Positions 46,610 to 60,471 of a stretch of DNA of 64,000 nucleotides are shown here, one piece after another. This DNA is from Niebla homalea. Its lineage: Eukaryota > Ascomycota > Lecanoromycetes > Lecanorales > Ramalinaceae. Within the stretch, counting starts at the first letter, position 1, and each line of letters opens with the position of its first letter. The stretch is taken from positions 1,116,001-1,180,000 of the forward strand of contig JAHGAU010000002.1 in the NCBI GenBank assembly GCA_019925105.1. The letters are read 5' to 3'. The notes beneath the pieces are model-generated. The model was not told the origin of the DNA. It saw only the letters and a program-made list of their open reading frames with translations, and did not search any database. The translations under genes were made by a program, and so were the position numbers.

Positions 46610-49600
46610 GGAGCCCTTATAAAGGTTAATATATAATATATTAACGCTTTTAAAAATAATATATTATAACGTTTATAATAAAGGAATTAAAGTAATAATA
46701 TTAATATTTATGTTTAAAGAAGTTAAAAACGTTAATATTATAATAATATAGGAATTATTATATAATCCGTATATATATTTATTTATTAACCCGGGGGAAA
46801 GGTTCTATTTAACTTTTAAAAGGGATAAAATAATTAAAATATACTTCTTTATAAATAAATAACTTAACGTAAATAATTAAGATATTATTTATTACGGTAA
46901 AAACCTTTATATATTCCGTATTATAAAGGAAAAAAACTTAAAAAGCGACCTTAATATTTATAATATATATAACCCGCCGCCGGTTAATAAAAAAAGAGGG
47001 TTTACGATATTATTACTTAAAGAAATCTTAATTACTTTAAATAAATATATATTACTTAAAGACTTTAATTTATATTATTATATATAGAATAAAAAAAAGC
47101 GTATAATAAATTATATTATATTAAATAACCTACTAATAATTACCGTTTAAATTAACCTTTTATTATTAATATTATAAAAAATTATTATATAAGAAAATCG
47201 TAAATTTAAAATAACGATTAATTTAATTTTTAATATAAAAAAGATTACCGGCGCGGTTATAACGTATAAGCCGTAAAAGGACTTAAAATATAATTCGGAT
47301 TATATATTAATATAAATAACCTTAAATTAAACCGTTAATATGACCTTATTATTACCGGTAAGGAAAGCGTAAAAAACGGTTAAGGTAATAAAGATTTATA
47401 TAAAAACGGAGGAGATAATAATATAGTTTATAAACCTCCCTTAATTAAATAATAAAGACCGGATTAACCTTTTTATAAAATAAATAATAAAAGTATTAAA
47501 TAAGGTAGTTAATAAAATAATCTTAATAATAAAACCTTTTTAAAGAACTAAAATTTATTAAAATAAAAAATATATAATTATAATTATAAAAACGAAAAGG
47601 TTAATAAAATAAGCTTTTAAGTATAAAAATTAAAAGATATTTAATTAATTAAAAGCTATTTAAAAAGAAAAAAAGAAAATTATTAAAAAAATTAAATAAA
47701 TATACTTTTAATTTACGGTATATAACTTAACTGTTTTACTTTATAATATCTAGAAGTTAACGAAGTATAATAAAGAATAAAATAAAAAACCAAAGTTTAT
47801 TCTTAAATTCCCGCTTTTTAAAAAACCCGATAATATATTAATTAATACCTTTAACGGTAAAATTAAAGCCCTTAAAGGAGCATTTTTCCCCCCTCCGTTA
47901 AAGGTTAACCTGGACGATATTAATAACGTTATATACCCCGATCCCGTATTAATAAATAAGGTAATAATATAAAATATAATAATTAAAATAATTAATAAAT
48001 TAAAGAAAAATAAAGCCTTTAAATTAAATAAAATCCTTAATAAATTCTTATTAATAATAATATTACCGTTTAAAAAGTTTTTATTTACTTTTTTTAAATA
48101 TACTTTAACGTTAGTTATTATTTATATAAATTTAAAAAAATAAAAATAATTATCCTTAAGAAGCTTACTAAGCCGGATTACTTTAAGGTAAAGTTTTATA
48201 AATTTATTATACTTTTTTATACGTTAAAAAAAACCTTAAAAATAATAATAATGAAAATCCTTAATAACTATATAAAGAATTACGGACTTTTTTTTAATTA
48301 ATAAATAAAAAGAAAAAGAGGTTAATTAATAAAAATAGCCCTTAAAGGATTAATTAATAACGTATATACGGTATAAAATACGGGAAGAAATATATTATAA
48401 GTTTTCTTTCTTTTAATATTATAAATATTTTTAATAAAATAAACTATTAAAAATTATTATATAACTTAAGGAAAAAAGGGATATTATTTTTTTTAATTAA
48501 ATAAATAAAAAGTTTCTTAAACGACTAAGTTATATCGATTAACTTAAGATAAAAAATAAGCCCAATAAAGTTTATTATAATAGGGATTCCTTAAGGATTA
48601 CTTATTTCTTTTATATTATTTTTATTCTTTAACGGTTTATTAATTAAGGAGTTTATTAAATTAAAATAAAAGGTTTAAGTTAAAAGCTTTATTAACGATG
48701 TTTAATTTTTAATTTATAATATTTTTATATATATAAATTATTTAAAATTAAAATAAGTTTTAAAGTTTATCTTTAATAAATAAAAACTTATAAAGCTTAA
48801 TTTATACTATATAAATATAAGTTTATCTATATAATTAAGAGCTTAAAGCTATATAATATAATAATTATAATAAACTTAAGTAAAATTACGGTAAAGTAAA
48901 ATATTAATATTAAAATCCTTAACCTTTAAGTAAATAAAAAGTTTAATTAAAAAGATTATATAAGAAAAATTTAAAAGAAAATAACTTTATAGGAAAAAAG
49001 CCTTATTTATTTCGTTATATTAATATAAAGAATTATATTATAAAAGGCCCGGACTGTTTATTAAATTATAATAAAGCTAATTATAATATATATTATAGCT
49101 ATTTAATATATATTTAAGGGTACTTTAAAATATAAAAAAAGTTTATTTAAATATTATAGAAAGTCCAGAATTAATTTTTAAAAGTAATTAAAGGTACTTA
49201 TAAAGTAACTTTTATCCCAGTATTAAAGTTTAAGGTCTTTATATTATTAATTAAAATTTTATTAAATTAAATAATCGTTTAAATAAAATTAAAGAAATAT
49301 ATATACTTAATTATAATAATAGGAAACGGATAAATCTATTAGAATCTTAATAAGCTTTAAATTAAAAAAAATAAATTAAAGATATTTATCCCTTTTCCTA
49401 TTAAGATAAAGTAAGAATAAATTAAAAAAAAATTAACTTTATTAATATCCCGGAATTAATTTAAACGTATATAAATTCTTATTAAGCATAAGAAAAACCG
49501 AAATTAAAAGGGATTTAAAGAGTGAAAATTATAATAATTATTTTATAAATTATAATAAAGTAAATTAAACGTTAACGGAAATATAAAGATTTTATACTTT

Positions 49601-50050
49601 AAAATCGTTATTATTTAATTCTTAATAATAAAAAGATTATTAATAAGTATTTCCGTTATTATAATATTATAAAAAAGGATAATAACGTATTAACGATTTA
49701 ACTCCGGACGGATAAAAACGGTTTAATTTATTTTTTATTTATTATATATACCGGAAATTAAATAAACGCCGGATATAAATATAAATAAAGAAAATAAAAC
49801 GTTATATATATTTTTATTTCTTATTTTTTATTTATAAAGATTAAATTAAAACTTATCGTAAAAATTAATATTTATAATTACCGTTAAATATTATTTATAA
49901 AATAAAATATCCGGGTAATTATTAAATTTATAATATCCACCGGATTATTATTATAGTTTAATTTTACTATAAAAAAAAATAAAGTTATTAAAGATTTTAC
50001 GGAAAAGGTTTATTATTAATTAAAGAAAAAAAAAAGAAACAGAAACCGGT
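46610..50050 (+). pseudogene. LINE-4 ORF2 relic (endonuclease, RT)
   Basis: Endonuclease at about 46,650-47,450 (NIIII*ELLYNPYI-type start near 46,735-46,790), RT from about 47,990 (KKNKAFKLNKILNKF) to about 48,900, with RIP*GLLIS (from GIPQG) near 48,583-48,610, then the C-terminal part to about 50,050. Many stops. Confidence 0.78.
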
Positions 50051-50560
50051 AATATTAATTATATAAACCGGAAAATATCTTTTATAGTTATAAGGATATA
50101 ATAATAAATATTTATTAAAAATCTTTAAAAAAGTTAACGGTAATAATAATATAAAAAAAGTATATATTAAGCGTATAAATATTAATAAGGATATTTAAAG
50201 GCATTATATAAAATTAAAGTAATATAAATATATAAAGGAACGGAAGAATAATAAGCTTAAAGGTAATCTTTATAAGGATATAATTATAATATTATTAATT
50301 TTTATAAAAGAGTTAGAATATAGGAAGTATATAAATAAATTATTACTTTTTAAACGGCCATTAATATCCTTTATTTTAAGGGATAAAGGGTAAAGGTTTA
50401 ATAAACGCCGGTTTTTACTTTAACGTTATAAGTATCAGGTTTTTACGGTTATTAATAAGGTTAAAAGGCCGCGTATTAAGGAACGCCGGAATTAGCTTAG
50501 TTAGATCCGTAATATAAATCAATCAATCAATCAATCAATTAATTAATCAAATATCTTTAA

Positions 50561-50714
50561 AGCTTAAAAATTATTACTTTAATTTTCTTTTTAATTAATA
50601 TTTTTAAAGATTCAATTTAAAAAAATTAAAAATTCTTTAAGGCTTTAAAAACTTAATAAGGTATTATTATTATATTCCGTTTTTAATTATTCGAAAACTT
50701 TTAAGTTTAATAAT
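50561..50714 (-). other. Chromovirus internal piece between two LINEs
   Basis: About 150 bp of host-element DNA between the LINE-4 right duplication (50549-50560) and the LINE-e left duplication. No domain can be recognised in so short a decayed stretch. Confidence 0.6.
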
Positions 50715-50728
50715 ACCGAAATATAATT
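50715..50728. repeat. LINE-e target-site duplication, left copy
   Basis: ACCGAAATATAATT (14 bp), repeated at 62364-62377. Confidence 0.92.
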
Positions 50729-51189
50729 GATTAATTGATTGATTGATTTATATTACGGGTTTAGCTAAGCTAATTCCGGCGTTCCTTAATATACGGTTTT
50801 CTAACCTTATTAATAACCGTAAAAACCTAATACTTATAACGTTAAAGTAAAAACCGGTATTTACCAGGCCTTTACCCTCTATTTTTTAAAATAAAGGATA
50901 TTAACGGCCGTTTAAAAAATAATAATCTATTTATATACTTCCTATATTTTAACTCCTTTAAGAAAATCCGTAATATTATAACCGTATCCTTATAAGGATT
51001 ATTTTTAAACTCGTTATTTTTCCGTACCTTTATATATTTATATTATTTTAATTTTATATAATATTTTTAAATATCCTTATTAATATTTATACGTTTAATA
51101 TATATTCCTTTTATATTATTATTATTATTAATTCTTTTAAAAACTTTTAATAAGTATTTATTATTATATCCTTATGGCTATAGAAAATA

Positions 51190-51588
51190 CTTTCCGGTTT
51201 ATATAATTAATATAACCGGTTTCCGCTCCTTTTTTTTTTTTAATTAATAATAAATTTTTTTTATAAGGTTTTTAATAATTTTATTTATTTTTATAATAAA
51301 ATTAAATTATAATAATAATCCGGTAAATATTATAAACTTAATAGCTACCCGGATACTTCATTTTATAAATAATATTCAACGATAATTATAAGTATTAATT
51401 TTTATAATAAGTTTTAATTTAATTTTTATAAATAAAGGATAAAAAATAAGGATATATATAATATCCTACTTTTTTTATCTATATTTATATCCGACGTTTA
51501 TTTAACTTTTAATATATATAATAAATAAAAAGTAAATTAAACCGTTTTTACCCGTCCGGAATTAAATTATTAATATATTATTATCCTT
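51190..51588 (-). pseudogene. LINE-e ORF2 relic, C-terminal end
   Basis: The last part of ORF2, continuing from 57418 once LINE-f is removed; corresponds to LINE-1 at about 6,950-7,330. Heavily decayed; the 3' UTR covers about 50,750-51,190. Confidence 0.55.
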
Positions 51589-51600
51589 TTTTATAATATT
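51589..51600. repeat. LINE-f target-site duplication, left copy
   Basis: TTTTATAATATT (12 bp), repeated at 57406-57417. Confidence 0.82.
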
Positions 51601-52094
51601 GATTGATTGATTGATTGATTTATACTACGGGTCTAGTTAAGTTAATTCCGGCGTTCCTTAATACGCGGCCTTTTAACTTTACTAATAACCGTAAAAACCT
51701 GATACTTAAAACGTTACGGTAAAAACCGGCGTTTACCAGGCTTTTATCCTCTATCCCTTAAGGTAAAGGATATTAACGGCCGTTTAAAAAGTAATAATCT
51801 ATTTATATACTTTTTATATTTTAATTCCCCCAAGAAAATCCGTAATATTATAACCGTATCCTTATAAGGATTATCCTTAAACTTATTATTCTTCCGCTTT
51901 TTATATATTTATATTGTTTTAATCTTATATATTATTTTTAAATATTTTTATTAATACTTACGTATTTAATATATACTTTTTTATATTATTATTGTTATTA
52001 ACTTTTTTAAAGACTTTTAATAAGCGTTTATTATTATATTTTTACGGCTATAAAAAATACTTTCCGGTTTATATAATTAATATAGTTAATTTCC

Positions 52095-55000
52095 GCTCCT
52101 TTTTTTTCTTCCTTAATTAATAACGGGTTTTCTTTATAAGGTTTTTAATAACTTTATTTATCTTTATAATAAAATTAAATTATAATAATAGTCCGGTAAA
52201 CATTATAAATTTAACGGTTACCCGGATATTATACTTTATAAATAATATTTAACGGTAATTATAAGTATTAACTTTTACGATAAGTCTTAATTTAACCTTT
52301 ATAAATAAAAGATAAAAAATAAGGATATATATAACGTTTTACTTTTTTTATCCGTACTTATATCCAGTGTTTATTTAACCCCCGGTATATATAGTAAATA
52401 AGAAATAAATTAAACCATTTTTATCCGTTTAAAGTTAAATCGTTAATACGTTATTACCTTTCCTTATAATATTATAATAACGGAGATACTTATTAATAAT
52501 CTTTTTATTATTAAGAATTAAATAACGATAACTTTAAAGTATAAAGTCTTTATATTTCCGTTAACGTTTAATTTACTTTATTATAGCTTATAAAATAATC
52601 GCTATAGCCTTTATTCTTTAAATCCTTTTAATCTCGGTTTTTTTTATGTTTAACGGAAGTTTATACCCGTTTAAGTTAATCTCCGGGATACCGGTAAAGT
52701 TAATTTTTTTTCCGTTTATTTTTACTTTATTTTAATAGGAAAAAAGATAAATATTTTTAATTTATTCTTTTTAATTTTAAGCTTATTAAGATTCTAACGG
52801 ATCCGCCCGTTTCCTATTATCGTAATTAAATATATATATTTCTTTAACCTTATTTAAGTAATTATTTAATTTAATAAGACCTTAATCGGCGGTATAAAAA
52901 TTTTAAACTTTAATACCGGGATAAAGGTTATTTTATAGGTATTATTAATTACTCTTAAATACCGATTCTGGACTTTCTATAATATTTAAATAAACTTTTT
53001 TTTATATCCCGGAGTACTTTTAAATATATATTAAATAGCCGTAACGTATATTATAATTAACTTTATTATAATTTAATAAATAATCCGGGCCTTTTATAAT
53101 ATAACTTTTTATATTAATACGGCAAGATAAATAAGGCTTTTTTCCTATAAAGTTATCTTCTTTTAAACCTTTTTTATATAGTCTTTTTAATTAAACTTTT
53201 TATTTATTTAAAGATTAAAGACTTTAATATTAACCTCCGGCTTTACCGTAACTTTATTTAAGTTTATTATAATTATTATATTATATAATTTTAGGCTCTT
53301 AATTATATAAATAAGTTTATATTTATATAACGTAAATTAAGCTTTATAAGTTTTTACTTATTAAATATAAACTTTATAAGTTTATTTTAGTTTTAAATAA
53401 TTTATATATATAGAAATATTATAAATTAAGAAATAAATATTATTAATAAAAATTTTAACTTAAACTTTTTATTTTAACTTAATAAGTTCTTTAATTAATA
53501 AATCGTTAAAGAATAAGAATAATATAAGAAAAATAAATAATCCTTAAAGAATCCCCGTTATAATAAGTTTTATTAAGCTTATTTTTTATCTTAAGTTAAT
53601 TAATATAATTCGGTTACTTAAGAAATTCTTTATTTATTTAATTAAAAAAATAATATCCCCTTTTTCCTTAAATTATATAGTAACCTTCAATAATTTATTT
53701 TATTAAAAATACCTATAATATTAAGAGAAAAAAACTTATAATATATTTCTTTCCGTAACCTTATATTATATATATATTATTAATTAATCTTTTAAGGGCT
53801 ATTTTTATTAATTAACTTCTCTTTATTCTTATTTATTAATCGGGGAAAAGTCCGTAATTCTCTATATAGTCGTTAAGGATCTTTATTATTATTATCTTTA
53901 AGGCCTTTTTTAACGTATATAAAAATATAATAGGTTTATAAGATTTTATTTTAAAGTAATCCGGCTTAATAAACTTCTTAAGGATAATCGTCTTTATTTC
54001 CTTAAACTTATATAAATAATAGTTAACGTTAAAATATATTTAAAAAAGGTAAATAAAAACCTTTTTAAAAAATAAAGTTATTATTATTAAGAATTTATTA
54101 AGAATCTTATTTAATTTTAAAGCTTTATTCTTCTTTAATTTATTAATTGCCTTAATTATTATATTTTATATTATTATTTTATTTATTAATATAAGGTTAA
54201 AATATAAAACGCCGTTAATATTATTTAAATTAACTTTTAACGGAAAGGGAAAAAATACTTTTTTAAGGACCTTAATTTTACCGTTAAAGGTATTAATTAA
54301 TATATTATTAAGTTTTTTAAGGGGCAAAAATTTAAAAATAAACTTTAATTTTTTACTTTATTCTTTATTATATTTTATTAATTTTTAAATATTATAAAAT
54401 AAGACCGTTAAGTTATATATTATAGATTAAAAGTATATTTATTTAATTTTCTTAATAATCCTTTCCTTTTCTTTTTAAGTAACCCTTAATTAATTAAGTA
54501 TTTTTTAATTTTTATACTTAAAAGTTTATTTAATTAGTTTTTTTATTTTTATAATTATAATTATATACTTTTTATTTTAATAAATTTTAACTCTTTATAA
54601 GGGTTTCGTTATCGGGATAGTTTTATTAATTACTTTATTTAATACCTTTATTACTTACTTTATAAAGAAATTAATCCGGTTTTTATTATTTAATTAAGGA
54701 AGAAGGTTAAATTATATTATTATTTCCCCCGTTTTTATATGAACCTTTGCTTCCTTAACCGTTTTCCACGTCTTCTTTACTAGTGGTAATATAGTCGTAT
54801 TAACGGTTTAATTTAAAGTTATTTATATTAGTATATAATTTAAGTTATATTTTAAGTCCTTTTATAGCCTATATATTATAACCGCGTTAATAATCCCTTC
54901 CGTATTAAAAATTAAATTAATCGTTATTTTAAATTTACGATTCTTTTATATAATAGTCCTTTATAATATTAATAATAAGAAATTAACTTAAATAATAACT

Positions 55001-55520
55001 ATCAATAAATCATTTAATTTAACGTAATTTATTATATATTTTTTTTTATTCTATATATAATAATATAAATTAAAATCTTTAAGTAATATATATTTACTTA
55101 AAGTAATTAAGATTTCTTTAAATAACGGTATCGTAAAAGGTTTTTCTTTATTAACCGGCGGCGGGTTATATATATTATAAATATTAAGGTTACCCTTTAA
55201 GTCCTTTTTTTTTATAATATGGAATATATAAAGGTTTCTATTATAATAAATAATATCCCAGTTATCTATATTAAGCCGTTTATTTATAAAAAAATATATT
55301 TTAATCGTTTTATTCTTTTTAAAGGTTAAATAAAACCTTTTTTCCGGGTTAATAAATGAATATATATATAAGCTATATAATAATTCTTATATTATTATAA
55401 CGTTAACGTTTTTAACTTCTTTAAACTTAAATATTAATATTATAATTTTAATTTCTTTATTTTAAACGTTATATTATATTATTTTTAAAAATGTTAATAT
55501 ATTATATATTAATCTCTATA
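52095..55520 (-). pseudogene. LINE-f ORF2 relic (endonuclease, RT)
   Basis: Endonuclease at about 55,480-54,670; RT from about 54,140 (KKNKALKLNKILNKF) to about 53,220, including FINNIYF near 53,445 (FVDD with both Asp changed) ; post-RT and C-terminal region to about 52,095. Inactive. Confidence 0.78.
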
Positions 55521-55530
55521 AAAGCTCCTT

Positions 55531-57391
55531 TTTTTATATTTATTTAAGTTACGGACTTCTTATTAAAGTTAAATATTTTTTAATTTAATACCTTCCTGGT
55601 TATTATTAAAGATATAGGACGGCCAGCCCTTAAGGTCGGGATTATAAGGAGTTTTTTCTTTTTTACCGTTATTTACCTTTTATTATTTAATTAATTACGT
55701 TTATATTTTAAGATTATTTTTAATTAATTTATTAAATTAATTTTATACGTATTATACCGTTGGATTTTCATGGTTATCCGGGTCTCCTTACGTTTGGTCT
55801 TTCTGGTTCTTATTATATACTTAGAATCCTATATTAAATATTTTTCTTTATTATATATAACGTATTTAAGTATATCCTTTATAAGCCTTTTAATTACCAG
55901 CTTTATATACTTATAGGTATTATAGCTCTTAACGTAAATTATATATTTTATAATATTAAGGCATTTTATAATAATATATTTATAGTTTTAATACTTAAAA
56001 TATTAATAAATATTAACCGTTTTATTTTATAGCCGAATTATCTTAAAAAATCCCTTTTTAATAATCCTTTTATTTAAGACGTTATTATATATCTTTATTA
56101 ACGTTATACTTAATATAATAATAAAATACCTTTTTATACGTTTTAAGGAGTTAAGTTTCTTTATTACCGGCGGAAGTTTATAATTAATAATCTTAAGCCT
56201 TAAATAAAGAACCGTATTCTTTTTTTTTATATTTTTTAACGTAACTTTTCTTTTAATTTCCTTAAAATATAATAAGTATATCTTATTTATTATGATAATA
56301 AACGATTACCTTAAAACCTTAACCGATTTATACTTTCCTTTATTAATTTAAACCTTAGATTTCTTTAAGTTTTCTTTCGTTTTTAAAAACGTTATATTAA
56401 GGAGGATATTTTTACTTTATAATTTACGTACCGTAATAATTTATTTTATTAATAATTCCGTTATTATTTTAAAAGCTTTTATTAATTATAATGGGTTTAT
56501 TTTTACCGTTATATTTTTTTCCTTATTATTAAATAAGCGGATTATTATTATTTTTATTTTCTTTAATACGGTTACTTTCTTTTCCGTTATCCTTTTATTC
56601 TTTACCGCGGGTATTTTTTTTATTACTTTTATCGCCTAACTTTCTTTTATTTAAGGGACCGCCATTTTCATACCCTTATTTTATATATTTAATTTTAGGC
56701 TATCGTTTTTATTTTTTATTAATGTTTTTATTATTATCCTTAAAAAGCCCTATAGTTACTCCGCCTCTTTTAGTTTTACCCTTATTTTTATATAAAAGTC
56801 TTTTATGTTTTTTAATTTAATTTATAGTATTAATTAAGTTTTTAACGTAATATTCTTCTATTTTATTATAAGGAATCTTTTTAAGGCTTTTATTATTTCT
56901 TTTATTGCCCTCTTATCCTTACTTACCGGACGATATATCATTTCCGCCTTTTACTTTTAATCCTTTAAGGTCCTATTTTCCTTATTAACTTTATTTCCTT
57001 TTTATATACTTTTAATAATATTTTTATTGCGGTTTTTTTACCTTTTTCCCCCGCTTATATTCCTTACCGTTAATACCGTACCGGCCTTTTTACCCCCTTA
57101 TTTACCTATTATTTCCGTATTATTATTACGCATTTTATACGCTTTAATATACGTATTTTATTAACTTTAATTCCTTTACTTATTTTAAGCGTTATCCGGT
57201 TTATTATTATTATATTACCCGTATACGTTATCGCCGTTTCTATTAATATAAATTACTTATTTATTTACTATTTTATTCTTAATTATTATGTTACTTTTAT
57301 TTATTGTACTTAATATATTTCTTTTACTATTATTAAAGCTATACGTATACGTATCGTTTTGGACCTCTGGGGTCCCTTTATTCGTCGCCAT
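55531..57391 (-). pseudogene. LINE-f ORF1 relic
   Basis: Intact ATG at 57389-57391, followed by GCGACGAATAAAGGGACCCC. Former CCHC knuckles at about 56,035-55,905 (Cys to Tyr). Lys/Glu-rich middle. Confidence 0.75.
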
Positions 57392-57417
57392 CTCCTCAAT
57401 CATTCTTTTATAATATT

Positions 57418-60400
57418 ATAATGGTAAAAATACTTATTAATAATTTTTTTATTATTAAAAGCTAAGTAATAATAACCTTAAAATATAAAGTCTTTACATT
57501 TTTATTAATGCTTAATTTACTTTATTATAGCCTATAAAATAATTATTATAGTTTTTACTCTTTAAATCCTTTTAGTTTTAATTTTTCTTATGTTTGGCGG
57601 GAATTTATACCTATTTAAGTTAACCTCCGGAATACCGGTAAAATTAACTTTCTTCTTAGCTTATCTTTATTTTATCTTAATAAAAAAAAAATAAATATTT
57701 TTAATTTATTTTTTTTAACTTTAAGCTTATTAAAATTTTAATAAATCCGTTTATTTCCTATTCTTATAGTTAAGTATATATATCTTTTTAACCTTATTTA
57801 AGCGATTATTTAATTTAATAAAATCTTAATTAACGGTATAAAAACCTTAAACTTTAATACCGGGATAAAAGTTACTTTATAAGTACCGTTAATTATTCTT
57901 AAATACCGATTTTGGACTTTCTATAATATTTAAATAAACTTTTTCCTGTATCCCGCGTATCCTTAAGTATATATTAAATAACTATAACGTATATTATAGT
58001 TTACTTTATTATAATTTAATAAATAGTCTGGGCCTTTTATAACGTAATTCTTTATATTAATATAATAAGATAAATAAGGCCTTTTTTTTATAAAATTATC
58101 TTTTTTTAAATTTTTCTTATATAATCCTTTTAATCGAACTTCTTATTTACTTAAAGGTTAAGGACTTTAATATTGGTATCCGGCTTTACCGTAATTTTAC
58201 TTAAATTTATTATAATTATTATATTATATAGCCTCGGGCTCTTAATTATATAAATAAATTTATATTTATATAACGTAAATTAAGCCTTATAGATTCTTAT
58301 TTATTAAAGATAAACTTTATAAGCCTATTTTAATTCTAAATAGTTTATACGTATAAAAGTATTATAAATTAAAAGGTAAATATTATTAATAAAGTTTTTA
58401 ACTTAGACTTTTTATTTTAACTTAATAAGCTTTTTAATTAATAAACCGTTAAAGAATAAGAATAATATAGGAGAAATAAGCGATCTTTAAGGAATCCTTA
58501 TTATAGCGGGCTTTATTAAGCTTATTTTTTATTTTAAGTTAATTAATGTAATTTAATTACTTAAAAAACTTTTTATTTACCTAATTAAAAAAAAAATATC
58601 CTTTTCTTTTTTAAATTATATAATAACCTTTAATAATTTATTTTATTAAAAATGCTTATAATATTAAGAAAAAAAAGACTTATAATATATTTCTTCCCGT
58701 AATTTTATATTATATATACGCTATTAATTAATCCTTTAAAAGCTATTTTTATAAACCGATTTTTCCTTATTCTTATTTATTGGTTAAGAAAAAGTCCGTA
58801 ATTTTCTATATAGTTATTAAGGATCCTTATTATTACCGTTTTTAAGGTTTTCTTTAATATATATAGGAATATAATAGGTCTATAAAACTTTACCTTAAAG
58901 TAATCCGGCTTAATAAACTTCTTAAGGATAATCGTTTTTATTTCTTTAAATTTATATAAATAATAATTAACGTCGAAATATACTTAAAAAAGGTAAATAA
59001 AAACCTTTTTAAATAGTAAAATTATTATTATTAAGAATTTATTAAGAATCCTATTTAATTTTAAGGCTTTATCCTTCTTCGGTTTATTAATTATTTTAAT
59101 TATTATATCTTATATTATTACTTTATTTATTAATATAGGGTTAAAGTATATAATACCGTCGATATCGTTTAGGTTAACTTTTAACGGAGGGGGGAAAAAT
59201 GCTTTTTTAAGGGCCTTAATTTTACCGTTAAAGGTATTAATTAATATATTATCGGGTTTTTTAAAAAATAAGAATTTAAGGATAAGCTTTAATATCTTAC
59301 TTTATTCTTTATTATATTTCGTTAATTTTTAAATACTATAAAATAAGACCGTTAAGTTATATACCGTAAATTAAAAATATATTTATTTAACCTTTTTAAT
59401 AATCCTTTTTTTTCTTTTTAAATAACTTTTAATTAATTAAGTATTTCTTAATTTTTATATTTAAAAGTTTATTTAATTAGCCTTTTTACCTTTATAATCG
59501 CGGTTATATATTTTTTATTTTAATAAGTTTTAACTCTTTAAAAGGGTTTCGTTATCAGAATAGTTTTATTAATTACTTTATATAATACTTTTATTATTTA
59601 CTTTATAAAGAGGTTAATCCGGTTTCTATTATTTAATTAAGGGAGGTCCGTAAATTATATTATTATTTCTTTTATTTTTATATAAACCTTTATTTCCTTA
59701 ACCGTTTTTTACGCCTTCCTTACCGGTAATAATATGGTTATATTAATGGTTTAGTTTAAAGTTATTTATATCGGTATATAATCTGAATTATATTTTAAGT
59801 CTTTTTATAGTTTATATATTATAATTATATTAATAATCCCTTTTATATTAAAGGTTAAATTAATTATTATTTTAAATTTACGATTCTTTTATATAATAGT
59901 CTTTTATAATATTAATAATGAAAAGTTAATTTAAGCGGTAATTATTAATAAATTATCCAATTTAATATAATTTATTATATGTTTTTCCTTATTTTATATA
60001 TAATAATATAAGTTAAAGTTTTTAAATAATATATATTTACTTAAAGTAATTAAGATTTCTTTAAGTAACGGTATTATAAAAAATCCTTTTTTATTAATTA
60101 ACGGTAGATTATATACGTTATAGATATTAAGGTTATATTTTAAGTTTTTTTCTTTTATAATATAGAATATATAAAGGTTTTTATTATAATAAATAATATC
60201 TTAATTATTTACGTTAAGTTATTTATTTATAAAGAAGTATATTCTGGTTATCTTATTCTTTTTAAAGGTTAAATAAAACCTTTTTTCCGGGTTAATAAAT
60301 AAATATATATATAAATTATATAATAATTTTTATATTATTATAACGTTAACGTTTTTAACTTCTTTAAATTTAAATATTAATATTATAATTTTAATTTTCT

Positions 60401-60460
60401 TATTACGGACGTTATATTATATTACTTTTAAAAACGTTAATATATTATATATTAACCTTT
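57418..60460 (-). pseudogene. LINE-e ORF2 relic, endonuclease and RT part
   Basis: Endonuclease at about 60,415-59,610, RT from about 59,080 (KKDKALKLNRILNKF at 59,080-59,035) to about 58,160, post-RT region to the LINE-f insertion at 57417; the remainder is at 51588 and below. Confidence 0.78.
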
Positions 60461-60471
60461 ATAAAGGCTTC

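Larger units (their letters stand above)
44709..50548 (+). mobile_element. LINE-4, Tad1-like, full length (5,840 bp)
   Basis: Plus-strand copy: 28-nt leader, ORF1 from 44737, ORF2, 3' UTR, TAGATCCGTAATATAAAT and a long (CAAT)n tail. It belongs to the second subfamily (ORF1 starts ATGGCGACGAACAAAG, then GAGGTCCAAAACGAT), shared with LINE-e and LINE-f. It inserted into the chromovirus in the opposite orientation. Confidence 0.92.
51601..57405 (-). mobile_element. LINE-f, Tad1-like, full length (5,805 bp)
   Basis: Uninterrupted minus-strand copy: GATT tail, TATACTACGGGTCTAG 3' end, ORF2, ORF1 and a 14-nt leader. It inserted in the ORF2 C-terminal region of LINE-e, a copy of its own subfamily. 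Confidence 0.92.

Noticed and set aside
50520..50548. (CAAT)n/(GATT)n runs as independent microsatellites
   Set aside because: They always sit at LINE 3' ends between the conserved TAGATCCGTA-type word and a target duplication, so they are LINE tails.
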